DNA of 41,740 nt, taken from assembly GCA_030372965.1 (NCBI GenBank), contig JAUCQC010000293.1, forward strand, positions 1 to 41,740, read 5' to 3'. The notes under the pieces are model-generated. The model was not told the DNA's origin. It worked only from the letters and a program-made list of their open reading frames with translations, and did not search any database. Both the position numbers and the translations under genes were made by a program. Below, one piece after another: positions 6,951-15,834 of this stretch (position 1 is its first letter; each line of letters opens with the position of its first letter). The DNA comes from a bacterium (GTDB taxonomy: Bacteria > Zhuqueibacterota > QNDG01 > DTFT01).

Positions 6951-7567
6951 ACGGAGGGGCCGGGAAACTGTTCGTTCTGTCGTCGCCCTCCGGAGGCGGA
7001 AAGACGACGGTCCTGTCCGAGGTTCTCCGGCGCGATCCGACGCTGCGGTATTCGGTGTCGGCGACGACGCGGCCGCCGCGTCCCGGGGAGAGGGACGGAG
7101 TCGATTACCATTTCATGGATCCGGGAGAATTCGACCGCCGGATCCGGAGCGGTGGATTTCTGGAATGGGCCGAGGTTCACGGGAACCGCTACGGCACGCC
7201 GGTGGAGCCGGTGCTCGGCTGGGTGGAGGCGGGTGAGCGGGTGATCCTCGACCTGGACGTGCAGGGCGCCCTCGACGTGAAACGGAGCGCTCCCCGTTCG
7301 GTACTGATTTTCCTGCTGCCGCCCTCTCTGTCCGCTCTGCGCGAGCGTCTGGAACGGCGGGGAACGGATCGCCCGGACGCGGTGCAGTCGCGACTGGCCG
7401 CGGCGGAGAGGGAGATGGCGCAGTGTGAACAGTACGATTTTGTTATTTTTAACGACCGGCTCGAGGACGCGGTCGACTGCCTTCAGGCGGTCCTGCGTCA
7501 TGCCGGCGACCCACAACACCGATCCACATGCAATGGAGCGAGCAATGAAGGAATTATCGACGGATGA
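6947..7567 (+). CDS. gmk: Guanylate kinase
   Basis: This enzyme converts GMP to GDP with ATP, in the cytoplasm. The 206-residue protein shows the P-loop SSPSGGGKTT at residues 12-21, the GMP-binding region SVSATTRPPRPGE..VDYHF, the motif LEWAEVHGNRYGTP and the DLDVQGA segment. The length fits the family. The ATG overlaps the yicC stop (ATGA), so the two are translationally coupled. The last ~20 residues run past the usual end and overlap the start of rpoZ by 23 bases. Gmk is a known ppGpp target in several bacteria, and rel lies 3.7 kb downstream in the same run. Confidence 0.96.
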   Translation: MNGGAGKLFVLSSPSGGGKTTVLSEVLRRDPTLRYSVSATTRPPRPGERDGVDYHFMDPGEFDRRIRSGGFLEWAEVHGNRYGTPVEPVLGWVEAGERVILDLDVQGALDVKRSAPRSVLIFLLPPSLSALRERLERRGTDRPDAVQSRLAAAEREMAQCEQYDFVIFNDRLEDAVDCLQAVLRHAGDPQHRSTCNGASNEGIIDG

Positions 7568-7847
7568 GCTGTCCGCGAAGACCGGGAACATCTACGAGGC
7601 CGTGGTCGTCATGGCCCGGCGGGCGCGTCAGATCAACGACGAACAGAAGGCCCTGATCGACAAGGACCGTGAAGCGGTTGCACCGGTGGAACCGAAGGAA
7701 AACGAGGATTTCGACGAAGTCGAAATCGATCACGAGGCCCTGCTGAAAAACCACACCAAATTCCCCAAGCCGTCCCGCGTCGCGATCGAGGAAATGGCGG
7801 AGGGAAAGATCCGCTACGAGATCATCCCGCCCGAAGAAGGGGGCTGA
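7545..7847 (+). CDS. rpoZ: DNA-directed RNA polymerase omega subunit
   Basis: The 100-residue protein has the omega core motif NIYEAVVVMARRARQIND at residues 15-32, followed by an acidic tail. The tail includes EVEIDHEAL and a conserved-looking C-terminus KPSRVAIEEMAEGKIRYEI that resembles the longer omega type of the FCB group. ATG 7545 is preferred over the in-frame ATG 7533 because GGAG at 7535-7538 is well spaced for it. Omega helps assemble RNA polymerase and forms part of a ppGpp site in some bacteria. The gmk-rpoZ-coaBC order supports the assignment. Confidence 0.88.
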   Translation: MKELSTDELSAKTGNIYEAVVVMARRARQINDEQKALIDKDREAVAPVEPKENEDFDEVEIDHEALLKNHTKFPKPSRVAIEEMAEGKIRYEIIPPEEGG

Positions 7848-7853
7848 ACGTCC

Positions 7854-9071
7854 GTGAGAGGGCGTCTGGAAAACAGGAGAGTTCTCCTGTGCGTGACCGG
7901 AGGCATCGCGGCGTACAAGGCCTGCGACGTGCTCCGGCTCCTGCAGGCCGAAGGCGCGGAGGTGCGCGTCGCGATGACCGCCGCGGCCGCGGAATTCATC
8001 GCGCCCCTGACGTTCGAAACCCTGTCCCGGCTCGAAGTGGCCGTGTCCCTTTACCCCGGGCATCGCGTGGTCACCACGCGACACGTCGGCTGGTCGGAAT
8101 GGGCCGAGTGCACGCTGGTCTGCCCTGCCACGCTCAACTGCGTCGGAAAGGCCGCGTCCGGCATCGCCGATGACTTCGTCACCACCGCGATCGCGGCCGC
8201 GCGGACGGCCGTCGTCTGGGCTCCCGCCATGGATTTCGGCATGGCCGAAAACGCCGTCTATCTGAGGAACGTCGAAACCCTGAAGGCGCTGGGGCACCGT
8301 TTTGTGGATCCGGAATCGGGTTACCTGGCGAGCGGCGCTTCCGGCCGGGGCCGGCTGGCGCGGTCCGGGCGCATACTCGACGCCGTGCGGCTGGCGCTTC
8401 ACGGTGCGGCGACCCTCGGCGGCGTACGGGCACTGGTGACCGCGGGCCCGACGGCCGAGGCACTGGATCCCGTCCGTTTTCTGACAAACCCCTCGACCGG
8501 CAAGATGGGCCTGGCTCTGGCCGAAGAGGCGCTCCTGCGCGGCGCCCGCGTCTCGCTGATCTCCGGCGCGGCGTTCGGACACGTGGCCGACGGCATCCGC
8601 CTCCTGCCCGTCCGTTCGGCCGCGGACATGTCGGGCGCCGTCGATCGGGAATGGCCGGATCACGACGTTCTTGTGATGGCCGCGGCCGTGGGGGACTACC
8701 GTCCGGTGTCGGTCTCTTCCTCGAAGTGGAAGAGAACCGGCCCGAGAAGAACGATTGAGCTGGAACCGACCGAGGATATCGTGGCCAGGGCCGCGGCCGT
8801 CAAGAACGGACGGATCGTGGCGGGGTTCGCGCTGGAGACGGAAGACGGAGAAACCAACGCCTTCGAAAAGCTGACCCGCAAGAAACTCGACCTGATCTGC
8901 CTGAATCCGGCGTCCGAACCGGACGCGGGTTTCGGAAGCGACACCAACCGTCTCACTCTCATCGACCGGAACCGGGGCGTCCGCCGGCTGCCGCTGATGC
9001 CGAAATGGGAGGCCGCCGAGGCCGTGTGGGACGCGATCGAGGGACTGAGAAACGGCGGAGACGGGAAATGA
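7854..9071 (+). CDS. coaBC: CoaBC: phosphopantothenoylcysteine decarboxylase/synthetase with altered decarboxylase residues
   Basis: This 405-residue fusion starts at GTG 7854. The N-terminal flavoprotein half (CoaC, residues 8-185) shows CVTGGIAAYKACD, H77 and CPATLNCVGKAASGIADD. The C-terminal half (CoaB, 190-400) shows VTAGPTAEALDPVRFLTN, STGKMG and MAAAVGDYRP. Together they make 4'-phosphopantetheine from phosphopantothenate and cysteine. Two CoaC positions are unusual: the PXMN motif Asn is D127 (APAMDFGM) and the active-site Cys of the ACG motif is S160 (LASGASGRGR). With H77 in place, the offset to E. coli Dfp His75/Asn125/Cys158 is constant at two, so the alignment is sound. The synthetase half looks intact; decarboxylase chemistry may be changed. 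Confidence 0.92.
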   Translation: MRGRLENRRVLLCVTGGIAAYKACDVLRLLQAEGAEVRVAMTAAAAEFIAPLTFETLSRLEVAVSLYPGHRVVTTRHVGWSEWAECTLVCPATLNCVGKAASGIADDFVTTAIAAARTAVVWAPAMDFGMAENAVYLRNVETLKALGHRFVDPESGYLASGASGRGRLARSGRILDAVRLALHGAATLGGVRALVTAGPTAEALDPVRFLTNPSTGKMGLALAEEALLRGARVSLISGAAFGHVADGIRLLPVRSAADMSGAVDREWPDHDVLVMAAAVGDYRPVSVSSSKWKRTGPRRTIELEPTEDIVARAAAVKNGRIVAGFALETEDGETNAFEKLTRKKLDLICLNPASEPDAGFGSDTNRLTLIDRNRGVRRLPLMPKWEAAEAVWDAIEGLRNGGDGK

Positions 9072-9799
9072 CGGAATCCGCGGCGGAATCCTGGATGGCC
9101 CGGGCCGAGGCTTATCTCGCGCTGCAGCGCGATCTGGGGGGGCCTGAATTGTACGGCCTGGAGCGCGCGCTTCCGGCGCTGGGAATCCTCCGCGGTCCCG
9201 CGTCCGCTCCGGCCGGCGGCGGGCTCGAGGCGTTCCGCCTTGAAATCGGGGACTGCCGGAAATGCGGACTGGCCGCGGGCCGGTCCCGGCTGGTGTTCGG
9301 AGCCGGAAATCCGGATGCCCGTCTGATGATCGTGGGCGAGGCCCCGGGCGAGGAGGAGGACAGGCGCGGGGAGCCGTTCGTCGGCGAAGCCGGCCGGCTG
9401 CTGGACAGCATTCTCGCCGCCATCGGATTCAACCGGGAGGAAGTGTACATCGCCAACGTCCTCAAATGCCGGCCGCCACGCAACCGGGATCCCCTTCCGG
9501 AGGAAACAGCCCTCTGCCTGCCGCACCTGGAAGGACAGATCGACCGCATCCGGCCGCGCCTGATCCTGGCCCTCGGCCGGTTCGCCGCCCAGAGTCTTCT
9601 GTCGTGCGCGGACCCGCTCTCGCGGCTCCGCGGCGCCGTCCACGAGCGTGCCGGCGTTCCGGTTATCGTCACCTACCATCCCGCGGCCCTGCTCCGGAAT
9701 CCCGAGTGGAAGCGGCCGACGTGGGAGGACGTCCAGCGCCTCCGGAAACTGTACGACGAACGGGTGGGCGACAAGCCCGCGTGGAATCGGCCCGCGTGA
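9068..9799 (+). CDS. Family 4 uracil-DNA glycosylase (Fe-S type)
   Basis: The enzyme removes uracil from DNA to start base-excision repair. ATG 9068 overlaps the coaBC stop (ATGA). The 243-residue protein has the UDGa motif VGEAPGEEEDRRGEPFVGEAGRLL, the four cysteines expected for a 4Fe-4S cluster (CRKC, LKCRPP, ALCLPHL) and the C-terminal VIVTYHPAALLRNP. An N-terminal ~65-residue extension rich in Ala/Leu/Arg precedes the catalytic core, as is common for this subfamily, which is also annotated as a phage SPO1 DNA polymerase-related protein. It ends in a GTGA overlap with dnaB. Confidence 0.93.
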   Translation: MTESAAESWMARAEAYLALQRDLGGPELYGLERALPALGILRGPASAPAGGGLEAFRLEIGDCRKCGLAAGRSRLVFGAGNPDARLMIVGEAPGEEEDRRGEPFVGEAGRLLDSILAAIGFNREEVYIANVLKCRPPRNRDPLPEETALCLPHLEGQIDRIRPRLILALGRFAAQSLLSCADPLSRLRGAVHERAGVPVIVTYHPAALLRNPEWKRPTWEDVQRLRKLYDERVGDKPAWNRPA

Positions 9800-11202
9800 A
9801 GAGCCCGTCCGTCGAAAACCGGATGGAATCCGCGCTCGGATTCGAGCGCGTTCCACCCCAGTCCCTGGAGGCCGAAAGGGCGGTCCTCGGTTCGGTGATG
9901 CTGGACAATGAGAGCATCGGGAAGGCGATCGAAATGATCGACCCCTCCCACTTCTACCGGACCAGTCACCAGAAGATATTCGCCGCCGCGCTGAATCTCT
10001 ACGAGCGGAACGAACCCGTCGATCTCATCACCCTGTCCGAGGAACTGAAGCGTCAGAAGATTCTGGACGAGATCGGCGGATCCTACTACCTCACCGAACT
10101 CGCCGAATCCATCCCGTCGTCCGCCAATGTCGAGTACCACGCACGCATCGTCCTGGAAAAGGCGGTGCTCCGGAACATGATCGCGGAGGGCATTGCGATC
10201 GCGCGCGACTGCTACGAGGCCGGCCGGGATCCCTTCGAGATCCTCGACCGTGCTGAACAGCGCATCTTCGGACTGTCCGAGAAGCGGCTGACGAAGACCT
10301 TTCAGCACATCGATCCCATCATGCACGAGACGTTCGACAAGATCGAACGCTTCCACCGCGAGCGCAAAGGGGTCGTGACGGGCGTGCCCACGGGCTTCAC
10401 CAAGCTGGACGAACTCACGTCCGGATTCCAGCCGGGGGAACTGGTGATCGTGGCGGGCCGGCCGTCGATGGGGAAGACGGCCTTCTGCCTGAACGTGGCG
10501 CGCAACGCGGCCGTCGAGGCCAAGGTGCCGGTCGCGTTTTTCAGCCTGGAGATGTCGAATCAGCAGCTGGCCATGCGTCTGCTCTGCGCCGAGGCCCGCG
10601 TCGACGCCCACGGGGTCCGCACCGGGCATCTGGCCGATCACGAGTGGCAGAAACTGAGCATGTGCGTCGGAAACCTGGCCGAGGCGCCGATCTACATCGA
10701 CGATTCCTCGGCGATGGGGACGCTCGAGCTGCGCGCCAAGGCCCGCCGGCTCAAGAAGGAAAAAGGCGTGGGCATGGTGATGATCGACTATCTCCAGCTC
10801 ATGCAGGGGCCGCGGAACTCCGAGAGCCGCCAGCAGGAGATCTCGTCCATCACGCGCTCCCTCAAGGCGCTGGCCAAGGAACTCGATCTTCCCGTCATCG
10901 TGCTGTCCCAGCTCTCCCGCGCCGTCGAGGTCCGCGGGGGGGAGCGGAAGCCGCTGCTGTCGGACCTTCGGGAATCCGGGGCGATCGAACAGGACGCCGA
11001 CGTCGTGCTGTTCATCTACCGATCCGAATTCTATGGCAAGGCGATGGACGACCAGGGCCAGTCCGTAGAGGGCAAGGCCGAGGTGATCATCGGCAAGCAG
11101 CGGAACGGTCCGGTGGGGACCGTGCATCTGAGTTTCATCAAGCAGTGGGCCAAGTTTGAGAACCCGGCGTTCGACGAGGACGCCGCGGGGCCTCCGTTTT
11201 GA
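9796..11202 (+). CDS. dnaB: Replicative DNA helicase DnaB
   Basis: This ring helicase unwinds DNA ahead of the replication fork. The N-terminal DnaB domain (PPQSLEAERAVLGSVMLD ... FYRTSHQKIF) is followed by the RecA-like motor: Walker A GRPSMGKTAF near residue 221, FFSLEMSNQQL, MVMIDYLQLM (Walker B) and SDLRESGAIEQDADVV. No intein is present. GTG 9796 overlaps the previous stop (GTGA) and gives 468 residues; ATG 9823 would give 459 and starts closer to the conserved region, so the exact start is open. The gene follows the glycosylase, linking replication and repair in the transcript. Confidence 0.96.
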   Translation: MKSPSVENRMESALGFERVPPQSLEAERAVLGSVMLDNESIGKAIEMIDPSHFYRTSHQKIFAAALNLYERNEPVDLITLSEELKRQKILDEIGGSYYLTELAESIPSSANVEYHARIVLEKAVLRNMIAEGIAIARDCYEAGRDPFEILDRAEQRIFGLSEKRLTKTFQHIDPIMHETFDKIERFHRERKGVVTGVPTGFTKLDELTSGFQPGELVIVAGRPSMGKTAFCLNVARNAAVEAKVPVAFFSLEMSNQQLAMRLLCAEARVDAHGVRTGHLADHEWQKLSMCVGNLAEAPIYIDDSSAMGTLELRAKARRLKKEKGVGMVMIDYLQLMQGPRNSESRQQEISSITRSLKALAKELDLPVIVLSQLSRAVEVRGGERKPLLSDLRESGAIEQDADVVLFIYRSEFYGKAMDDQGQSVEGKAEVIIGKQRNGPVGTVHLSFIKQWAKFENPAFDEDAAGPPF

Positions 11203-11233
11203 GTGCGACCGGGGCTGAAATGAGCGGACGTTC

Positions 11234-13504
11234 ATGAAATCAACGGCTTCCAACCGTCCCGCGGCCGAGCCGGGCGCGGCGCATCCCGATTCCGGGACAA
11301 GACCGGCCGCCCCGGGCCCGGAGACCGCCGCCCGCCACCGGTCGGAGATGGACACCATCGTGTCGCTCGTCCGGACCCACCACCGAAACGCCGATGTGGA
11401 CCTGCTCGAGAAGGCGTTCCGGTTCGCGGGGGAGGCCCACCGGAGCCAGCTCCGCAAGTCCGGTTCCCCCTACATCGAGCATTGCCTCGACACGGCCCGG
11501 ACTCTGGCCGAACTGCGGATGGACGCGGTGACCGTGGCCGCCGGGCTCCTGCATGATGTGGCGGAGGACACCGGCGTTTCGATCGACGAGGTGCGCGAGG
11601 CGTTCGGCGATCCGGTCGCCCAGCTGGTGGACGGCGTCACGAAGATCAGCGAGCTGAAGTTCAACAGCCGCGAGGAGGAGCAGGCCGAGAATTTCAGGAA
11701 GATGATCTTCTCCATGTCGAAGGATCTCCGCGTCATCCTGATCAAGTTCGCGGACCGGCTCAACAACATGCGGACGCTCGAGTTTCTTCCGGCGAAAAAA
11801 GCCGAGCGCATCGCGATGGAGACCCGGGAGATCTACGCGCCGCTGGCCCACCGTTTCGGGATGGCCCGGATCAAATGGGAGCTCGAGGATCTCGCCCTCA
11901 AGGCGCTGGACCGGCCCTCGTACGACCAGCTGTCGCGCAAACTGCAGGACCGGAGCGACGAGAGCGGGCGTTTCATCCGGCGGACGATCGATCCCATTCA
12001 GCGGGAGCTCCAGAACGAGGGCATTCAGGCGGAAATCGCGGGACGGAGCAAGTCCCTGTATTCGATCTACCGCAAGATGAAGGAGCGCTTCAAGCCCTTC
12101 GAGGAGATCTATGATCTCCTGGCCATCCGGATCCTCGTGGACGACATTGATCAGTGCTACTTCGCGCTCGGCGTCGTGCACAAGCTCTACACCCCGGTCC
12201 ACGACCGGTTCAAGGACTACATTGCCACGCCCAAGATCAACATGTACCAGTCGCTGCACACCACGGTGATCGGTCCCGCGGGGAAGATGGTGGAGATCCA
12301 GATCCGGACGCGGGAGATGCACCGCGTCGCCGAGATCGGCATCGCCGCGCACTGGAAATACAAGGAGGGCAAGAAAAAGGACGACGAGCTCGACCGGTAC
12401 AGCGCCTGGCTCCGCGAGATGATCGACTGGCAGAAGGACACCCTCGATCCCCAGGAGTACATGGACATCCTGAAGACCGACCTGTTCCGGACCGAAATTT
12501 TCGTCTTCACGCCCAAAGGGGACCTGCTGAAGCTGCCGCAGGGGTCCACGCCGATCGATTTCGCGTTCGCCGTGCACACCGACATCGGCGTGCATTGCAT
12601 CGGGGCCAAGGTCAACAACCGCATCGTTTCGCTGAACACCGCGCTGCAGAACGGCGACTCGGTCGAAATCATCACGTCGGCCCACCAGCGGCCCCACCAG
12701 GACTGGCTGACCTTCGTCCGGACCTCGAAGGCCAAGAGCCGCATCAAGCAGTGGCTGAAGGAGGCCCAGCACCACGAGGCCATCCGTCTCGGCGAGGAGA
12801 TTCTGGCCAACGGCATGAAGCGGTACAGGATCAAGGCCGGCCCGAAGGAATTGCGGCAGGCCGCGCAGACCCTGGGAAAGCGGTCCGTCGAGGAGCTGTA
12901 CGCGGAACTGGGGAGGGGCGAGCTTGCGGCGCAGACGATCCTGGAGATCCTCGGCCCCGATCATCCGCTGACCGAGACGGAATCGCAGCCCGGCACCCTG
13001 TTTGAGAAATTTTTGTCCCGCGCGCGGGGCTCCGCGCGGGGCATCCGCGTGCAGGGCATGGACCACTTTCTCATCCGCTTCGCGAAATGCTGCCATCCCG
13101 TTCCCGGCGACCCCATCGTCGGATTCATCACAAAGGGACGCGGCATCGTCGTCCACCGCCGGGACTGCCTGAACGGCGCCCGGCTGGTCGAGACGCCGGA
13201 ACGGATCATCGAGGTCTCCTGGGATGTCGACAGCCAGGGCGCCTTCCTGGTCCAGCTCCGGCTCATCGCGTCGGAACGGAAGGATTTCCTCAAGGACGCG
13301 GCCGAATCCCTGGTCGCCATGAACACGCACATCGTCAAGATGGACATGCGGAGCGAAAACACGCTCATCGACGCCTCGCTGATACTGGAAGTGAAGAATC
13401 TGACGCATTTGACTCAGATCATCCGCCGCCTGCAGGGGATCAAGGGGGTGATCTCGGTGAATCGGGACAGCGGAACGCCCGATGCTTCTCTGTTGGCCAG
13501 TTGA
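11234..13504 (+). CDS. rel: Bifunctional (p)ppGpp synthetase/hydrolase (Rel/SpoT)
   Basis: The 756-residue long RSH protein makes and degrades the stringent-response alarmone. The HD hydrolase domain has H107-D108 in GLLHDVAEDT and ADRLNNMRTL further on, so hydrolase activity is expected. The synthetase domain (about residues 270-390) has RSKSLYSIYRKM and RFKDYIATPKINMYQSLHT. A TGS domain follows near 422-485 (FVFTPKGDLLKLPQGSTPIDFAFAVHT), then a helical/zinc-finger-like region with FAKCCHPVPGDPIVGFITKGRGI, and a C-terminal ACT domain (about 665-740). A ~40-residue Pro/Ala-rich N-terminus precedes the HD domain. It lies in the same run as gmk and rpoZ, both tied to ppGpp in other bacteria. 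Confidence 0.96.
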   Translation: MKSTASNRPAAEPGAAHPDSGTRPAAPGPETAARHRSEMDTIVSLVRTHHRNADVDLLEKAFRFAGEAHRSQLRKSGSPYIEHCLDTARTLAELRMDAVTVAAGLLHDVAEDTGVSIDEVREAFGDPVAQLVDGVTKISELKFNSREEEQAENFRKMIFSMSKDLRVILIKFADRLNNMRTLEFLPAKKAERIAMETREIYAPLAHRFGMARIKWELEDLALKALDRPSYDQLSRKLQDRSDESGRFIRRTIDPIQRELQNEGIQAEIAGRSKSLYSIYRKMKERFKPFEEIYDLLAIRILVDDIDQCYFALGVVHKLYTPVHDRFKDYIATPKINMYQSLHTTVIGPAGKMVEIQIRTREMHRVAEIGIAAHWKYKEGKKKDDELDRYSAWLREMIDWQKDTLDPQEYMDILKTDLFRTEIFVFTPKGDLLKLPQGSTPIDFAFAVHTDIGVHCIGAKVNNRIVSLNTALQNGDSVEIITSAHQRPHQDWLTFVRTSKAKSRIKQWLKEAQHHEAIRLGEEILANGMKRYRIKAGPKELRQAAQTLGKRSVEELYAELGRGELAAQTILEILGPDHPLTETESQPGTLFEKFLSRARGSARGIRVQGMDHFLIRFAKCCHPVPGDPIVGFITKGRGIVVHRRDCLNGARLVETPERIIEVSWDVDSQGAFLVQLRLIASERKDFLKDAAESLVAMNTHIVKMDMRSENTLIDASLILEVKNLTHLTQIIRRLQGIKGVISVNRDSGTPDASLLAS

Positions 13505-13536
13505 CCGTGGAATCAACGAACCGGAAGGAGACGAGG

Positions 13537-13851
13537 ATGAATCCCATGCCAACGATCACCAAGAAGGATGTCGCCAAGAAAACCGCCAAGCTTGTCGGGG
13601 AGCGGATCTACACGACCGAGAAGATCGTCGACGGTGTTTTCGACGCGCTCCGCCAGTTCATGGAGGAGGCGGATCCCGAAATCCGGATTGAAATCCGCGA
13701 TTTCGGCGTCTTCGAGGTCAAGAAGACCCGCCCGAAACCCAAAGCGCGCAATCCCAAGACCGGCGAGATCATCTACGTCCCCGCCCGCCGCAAGACGCAC
13801 TTCAAGGCCGGCAAACTGCTCAAAGAAGTGCTCAAAAAGCCGCTTCCCTGA
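13537..13851 (+). CDS. HU/IHF family DNA-binding protein
   Basis: This 104-residue nucleoid protein starts at ATG 13537, behind an excellent ribosome site AAGGAG at 13525-13530. It has the DNABII fold sequence: TKKDVAKKTAKLVG at the N-terminus, the DFGVFEVKKTRPKPKARNPK arm region with the RNPKTGE motif, and VPARRKTHFKAGKLLKE near the end. It bends and packs DNA and could serve as the architectural partner for sigma-54 promoters such as the one at 3222. The strong ribosome site suggests high expression relative to its neighbours. Confidence 0.94.
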   Translation: MNPMPTITKKDVAKKTAKLVGERIYTTEKIVDGVFDALRQFMEEADPEIRIEIRDFGVFEVKKTRPKPKARNPKTGEIIYVPARRKTHFKAGKLLKEVLKKPLP

Positions 13852-13858
13852 ACGATCC

Positions 13859-14284
13859 GTGGGACGCATTCTGGGCGTGGATTACGGGACGCGGCGGATC
13901 GGACTCGCCCTGAGCGATCCGCTGCAGATCACCGCGCAGCCGTACGACGCCTGGACGGGCGTGCGCGACGCATCGCTGATCGGGCGCTTCGTCGCGCTCA
14001 TCCGGCAGGAGGATGTCGACCGCGTGGTCGTGGGACACCCGCTCACGCTCAAGGGAACGGCGAGCCGGTTCTGCGAAGCCGTGGAGCGTTTCGCCGGCGC
14101 CCTGGGGGCTTCCTGCCCGGTGCCCGTCATTTTGTGGGACGAGCGTCTGACCTCGGTGCAGGCCCACCGGGTGATGCATGACATGGGAAAACGGCCGGGG
14201 AGGGAGAAGCCGTCGGTCGACGTTCTGGCCGCGGCCCTCATGCTGCAATCGTATCTCGATTCCGTCACCAGACCCCGGACATGA
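13859..14284 (+). CDS. ruvX: RuvX/YqgF family nuclease (pre-16S rRNA processing)
   Basis: The 141-residue protein starts at GTG 13859 (MGRILGVDYGTRRIGLALSD). It has the RNase H-like fold with the catalytic Asp in GVDYG, VVGHPLTLKGT, the WDERLTS motif and the last acidic position in SVDVLAAALML. The family was named a putative Holliday-junction resolvase; in E. coli it matures the 16S rRNA 5' end. It follows HU after seven bases and overlaps lnt by four (ATGA at 14281). Confidence 0.93.
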   Translation: MGRILGVDYGTRRIGLALSDPLQITAQPYDAWTGVRDASLIGRFVALIRQEDVDRVVVGHPLTLKGTASRFCEAVERFAGALGASCPVPVILWDERLTSVQAHRVMHDMGKRPGREKPSVDVLAAALMLQSYLDSVTRPRT

Positions 14285-15834
14285 AGATCCGAAACCGTTT
14301 CTTCGATTCGCAATGGAGCTGGCTCTGGACCCCGCTCCTCCTGGCGGCGGCCTTTCCGCCACTGCCGTGCGGGCCGCTGGCCGCGGTCGCATTGATCCCG
14401 TTTTTCCGAACGGCGATGCGGCGCAGTCCCGGGGCCATGCTGGCCGTCGGGTACGCCGCGGGGCTGATCTGGTCGGCGGCGACCCTGTACTGGATCGCCT
14501 GGCCGACCGCCCTGGGTTTCATCGGCGCCATGCTGATTCTTCCCGCGGCGTTCGCGGTTTTCGGGTGCGTCCTGTCCTGGCTCGGGGGCGTGTGGGGCGG
14601 AAAAGCCCTCGTGACCGCGCCCTTCCTCTGGGCGGGTCTTGAGGCCGTTTCCGCCCGGGGGGATCTGGCGTTCCCCTGGAACACGCTGGCCGTCGTCTGT
14701 ACGCCCCGTCCGGTTTGGATTCAGTTCGCGGACCGCACCGGCGCCGCCGGCGTCTCGTTCTGGATCGTCCTGCTGAACGTCCTCGTCTACGCGATCCTCG
14801 TGAACCGGCGGGACGCGAAGCGGGCCGCCGCGGCCGCGTCCGGCCTGGCGTTAGCCCTGCTGCTGCCCCTGGCATACGGGACACGCGAGATGGACCGTCC
14901 TGCAGCGGGTGATGTGAAACCGGTGCGGATCTCCCTTCTGCAGGGCAATGTGGACCCGTACAAGAAATGGACGCCCGCTTTTCTGGATTCGAACTTCATC
15001 ATTTTCGACCGTCTGACGCGCCGCGCGGCACTGGAAAACGGTCCCGACCTCGTCGTCTGGCCCGAAACCGCCACGGCCTGCTACCTGCGGCATCGTTTCC
15101 TGTACCTGAACTGGATCAAGCACCTCGCCGACAGCCTGGATGTGCACATCCTGACGGGCTCCCACGACTACGACTGGTCCGAGGAGGATTCGATCCGGAC
15201 CTACAACGCCGCCTTTCTGCTGCGGCCGGGATCGTGGGACATCGACCGGTACTGCAAGATGCGGCTGGTTCCGTTTTCCGAGCGGGTGCCGTGGGTGGAC
15301 CGGGTTCCCGCGCTCCGGCGGCTGGCGTTCCGCGTGCGTTCGGACATGGGCGATTACACGGCCGGGGATTCCACGGGCGTGTTCGTCATGACGCTCCGGG
15401 ACGGCCGGTCGGTCCGCCTGTCCCCGCTGATCTGCTTCGAATCCGTGTTTCCCGATCTCGCCGCCCGGTGCGCCGCCGCCGGCGCCGAAATGCTGGTCGT
15501 GATCACGAATGACGGATGGTTCGGCGACACCTCCGGACCGAGACAGCATGCGGCCATCGCCTCCCTGCGCGCGGTCGAGAACCGCCGGTGGATCGCCCGG
15601 TGCGCCAATACGGGCGTTTCGGCTTTCATCGACCCCTGCGGACGGATGGTTTCGAAAACCCGATTCAACCGGGAGGAAATCCTGTCGGGAGATGTCGTTC
15701 CGCGTTCCGATCTGACCTTTTTCACGCGCCATCCGCTCCTGTTCGGGGGAACCGTTCTGGGAGCGGACCTGTTTTTCCTGCTGGCCGCGCTGTTTTCCCG
15801 GATCCGGAGCCCGCGCCGCCGGAGGGCCGCTTGA
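14281..15834 (+). CDS. lnt: Apolipoprotein N-acyltransferase
   Basis: The enzyme adds the third acyl chain to lipoproteins at the periplasmic face of the inner membrane. The 517-residue protein has about six N-terminal membrane segments (residues 15-200) and then a nitrilase-like domain with the catalytic triad E262 (WPETA), K326 (YCKMRLVPFSERVPW) and C385 (ICFES), plus ITNDGWFGDTSGPRQH. Spacing agrees with E. coli E267/K335/C387. A final membrane segment precedes the C-terminus. Lipoproteins that could be its substrates are encoded nearby (bamD at 17554, the HtrA protease at 40401). Confidence 0.96.
   Translation: MKIRNRFFDSQWSWLWTPLLLAAAFPPLPCGPLAAVALIPFFRTAMRRSPGAMLAVGYAAGLIWSAATLYWIAWPTALGFIGAMLILPAAFAVFGCVLSWLGGVWGGKALVTAPFLWAGLEAVSARGDLAFPWNTLAVVCTPRPVWIQFADRTGAAGVSFWIVLLNVLVYAILVNRRDAKRAAAAASGLALALLLPLAYGTREMDRPAAGDVKPVRISLLQGNVDPYKKWTPAFLDSNFIIFDRLTRRAALENGPDLVVWPETATACYLRHRFLYLNWIKHLADSLDVHILTGSHDYDWSEEDSIRTYNAAFLLRPGSWDIDRYCKMRLVPFSERVPWVDRVPALRRLAFRVRSDMGDYTAGDSTGVFVMTLRDGRSVRLSPLICFESVFPDLAARCAAAGAEMLVVITNDGWFGDTSGPRQHAAIASLRAVENRRWIARCANTGVSAFIDPCGRMVSKTRFNREEILSGDVVPRSDLTFFTRHPLLFGGTVLGADLFFLLAALFSRIRSPRRRRAA

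Noticed and set aside
11240-13552. A 770-codon open frame opposite rel
   Set aside because: It is antisense to a full-length Rel protein with intact domains, and its translation is low-complexity and Arg/Gly/Asp-rich.
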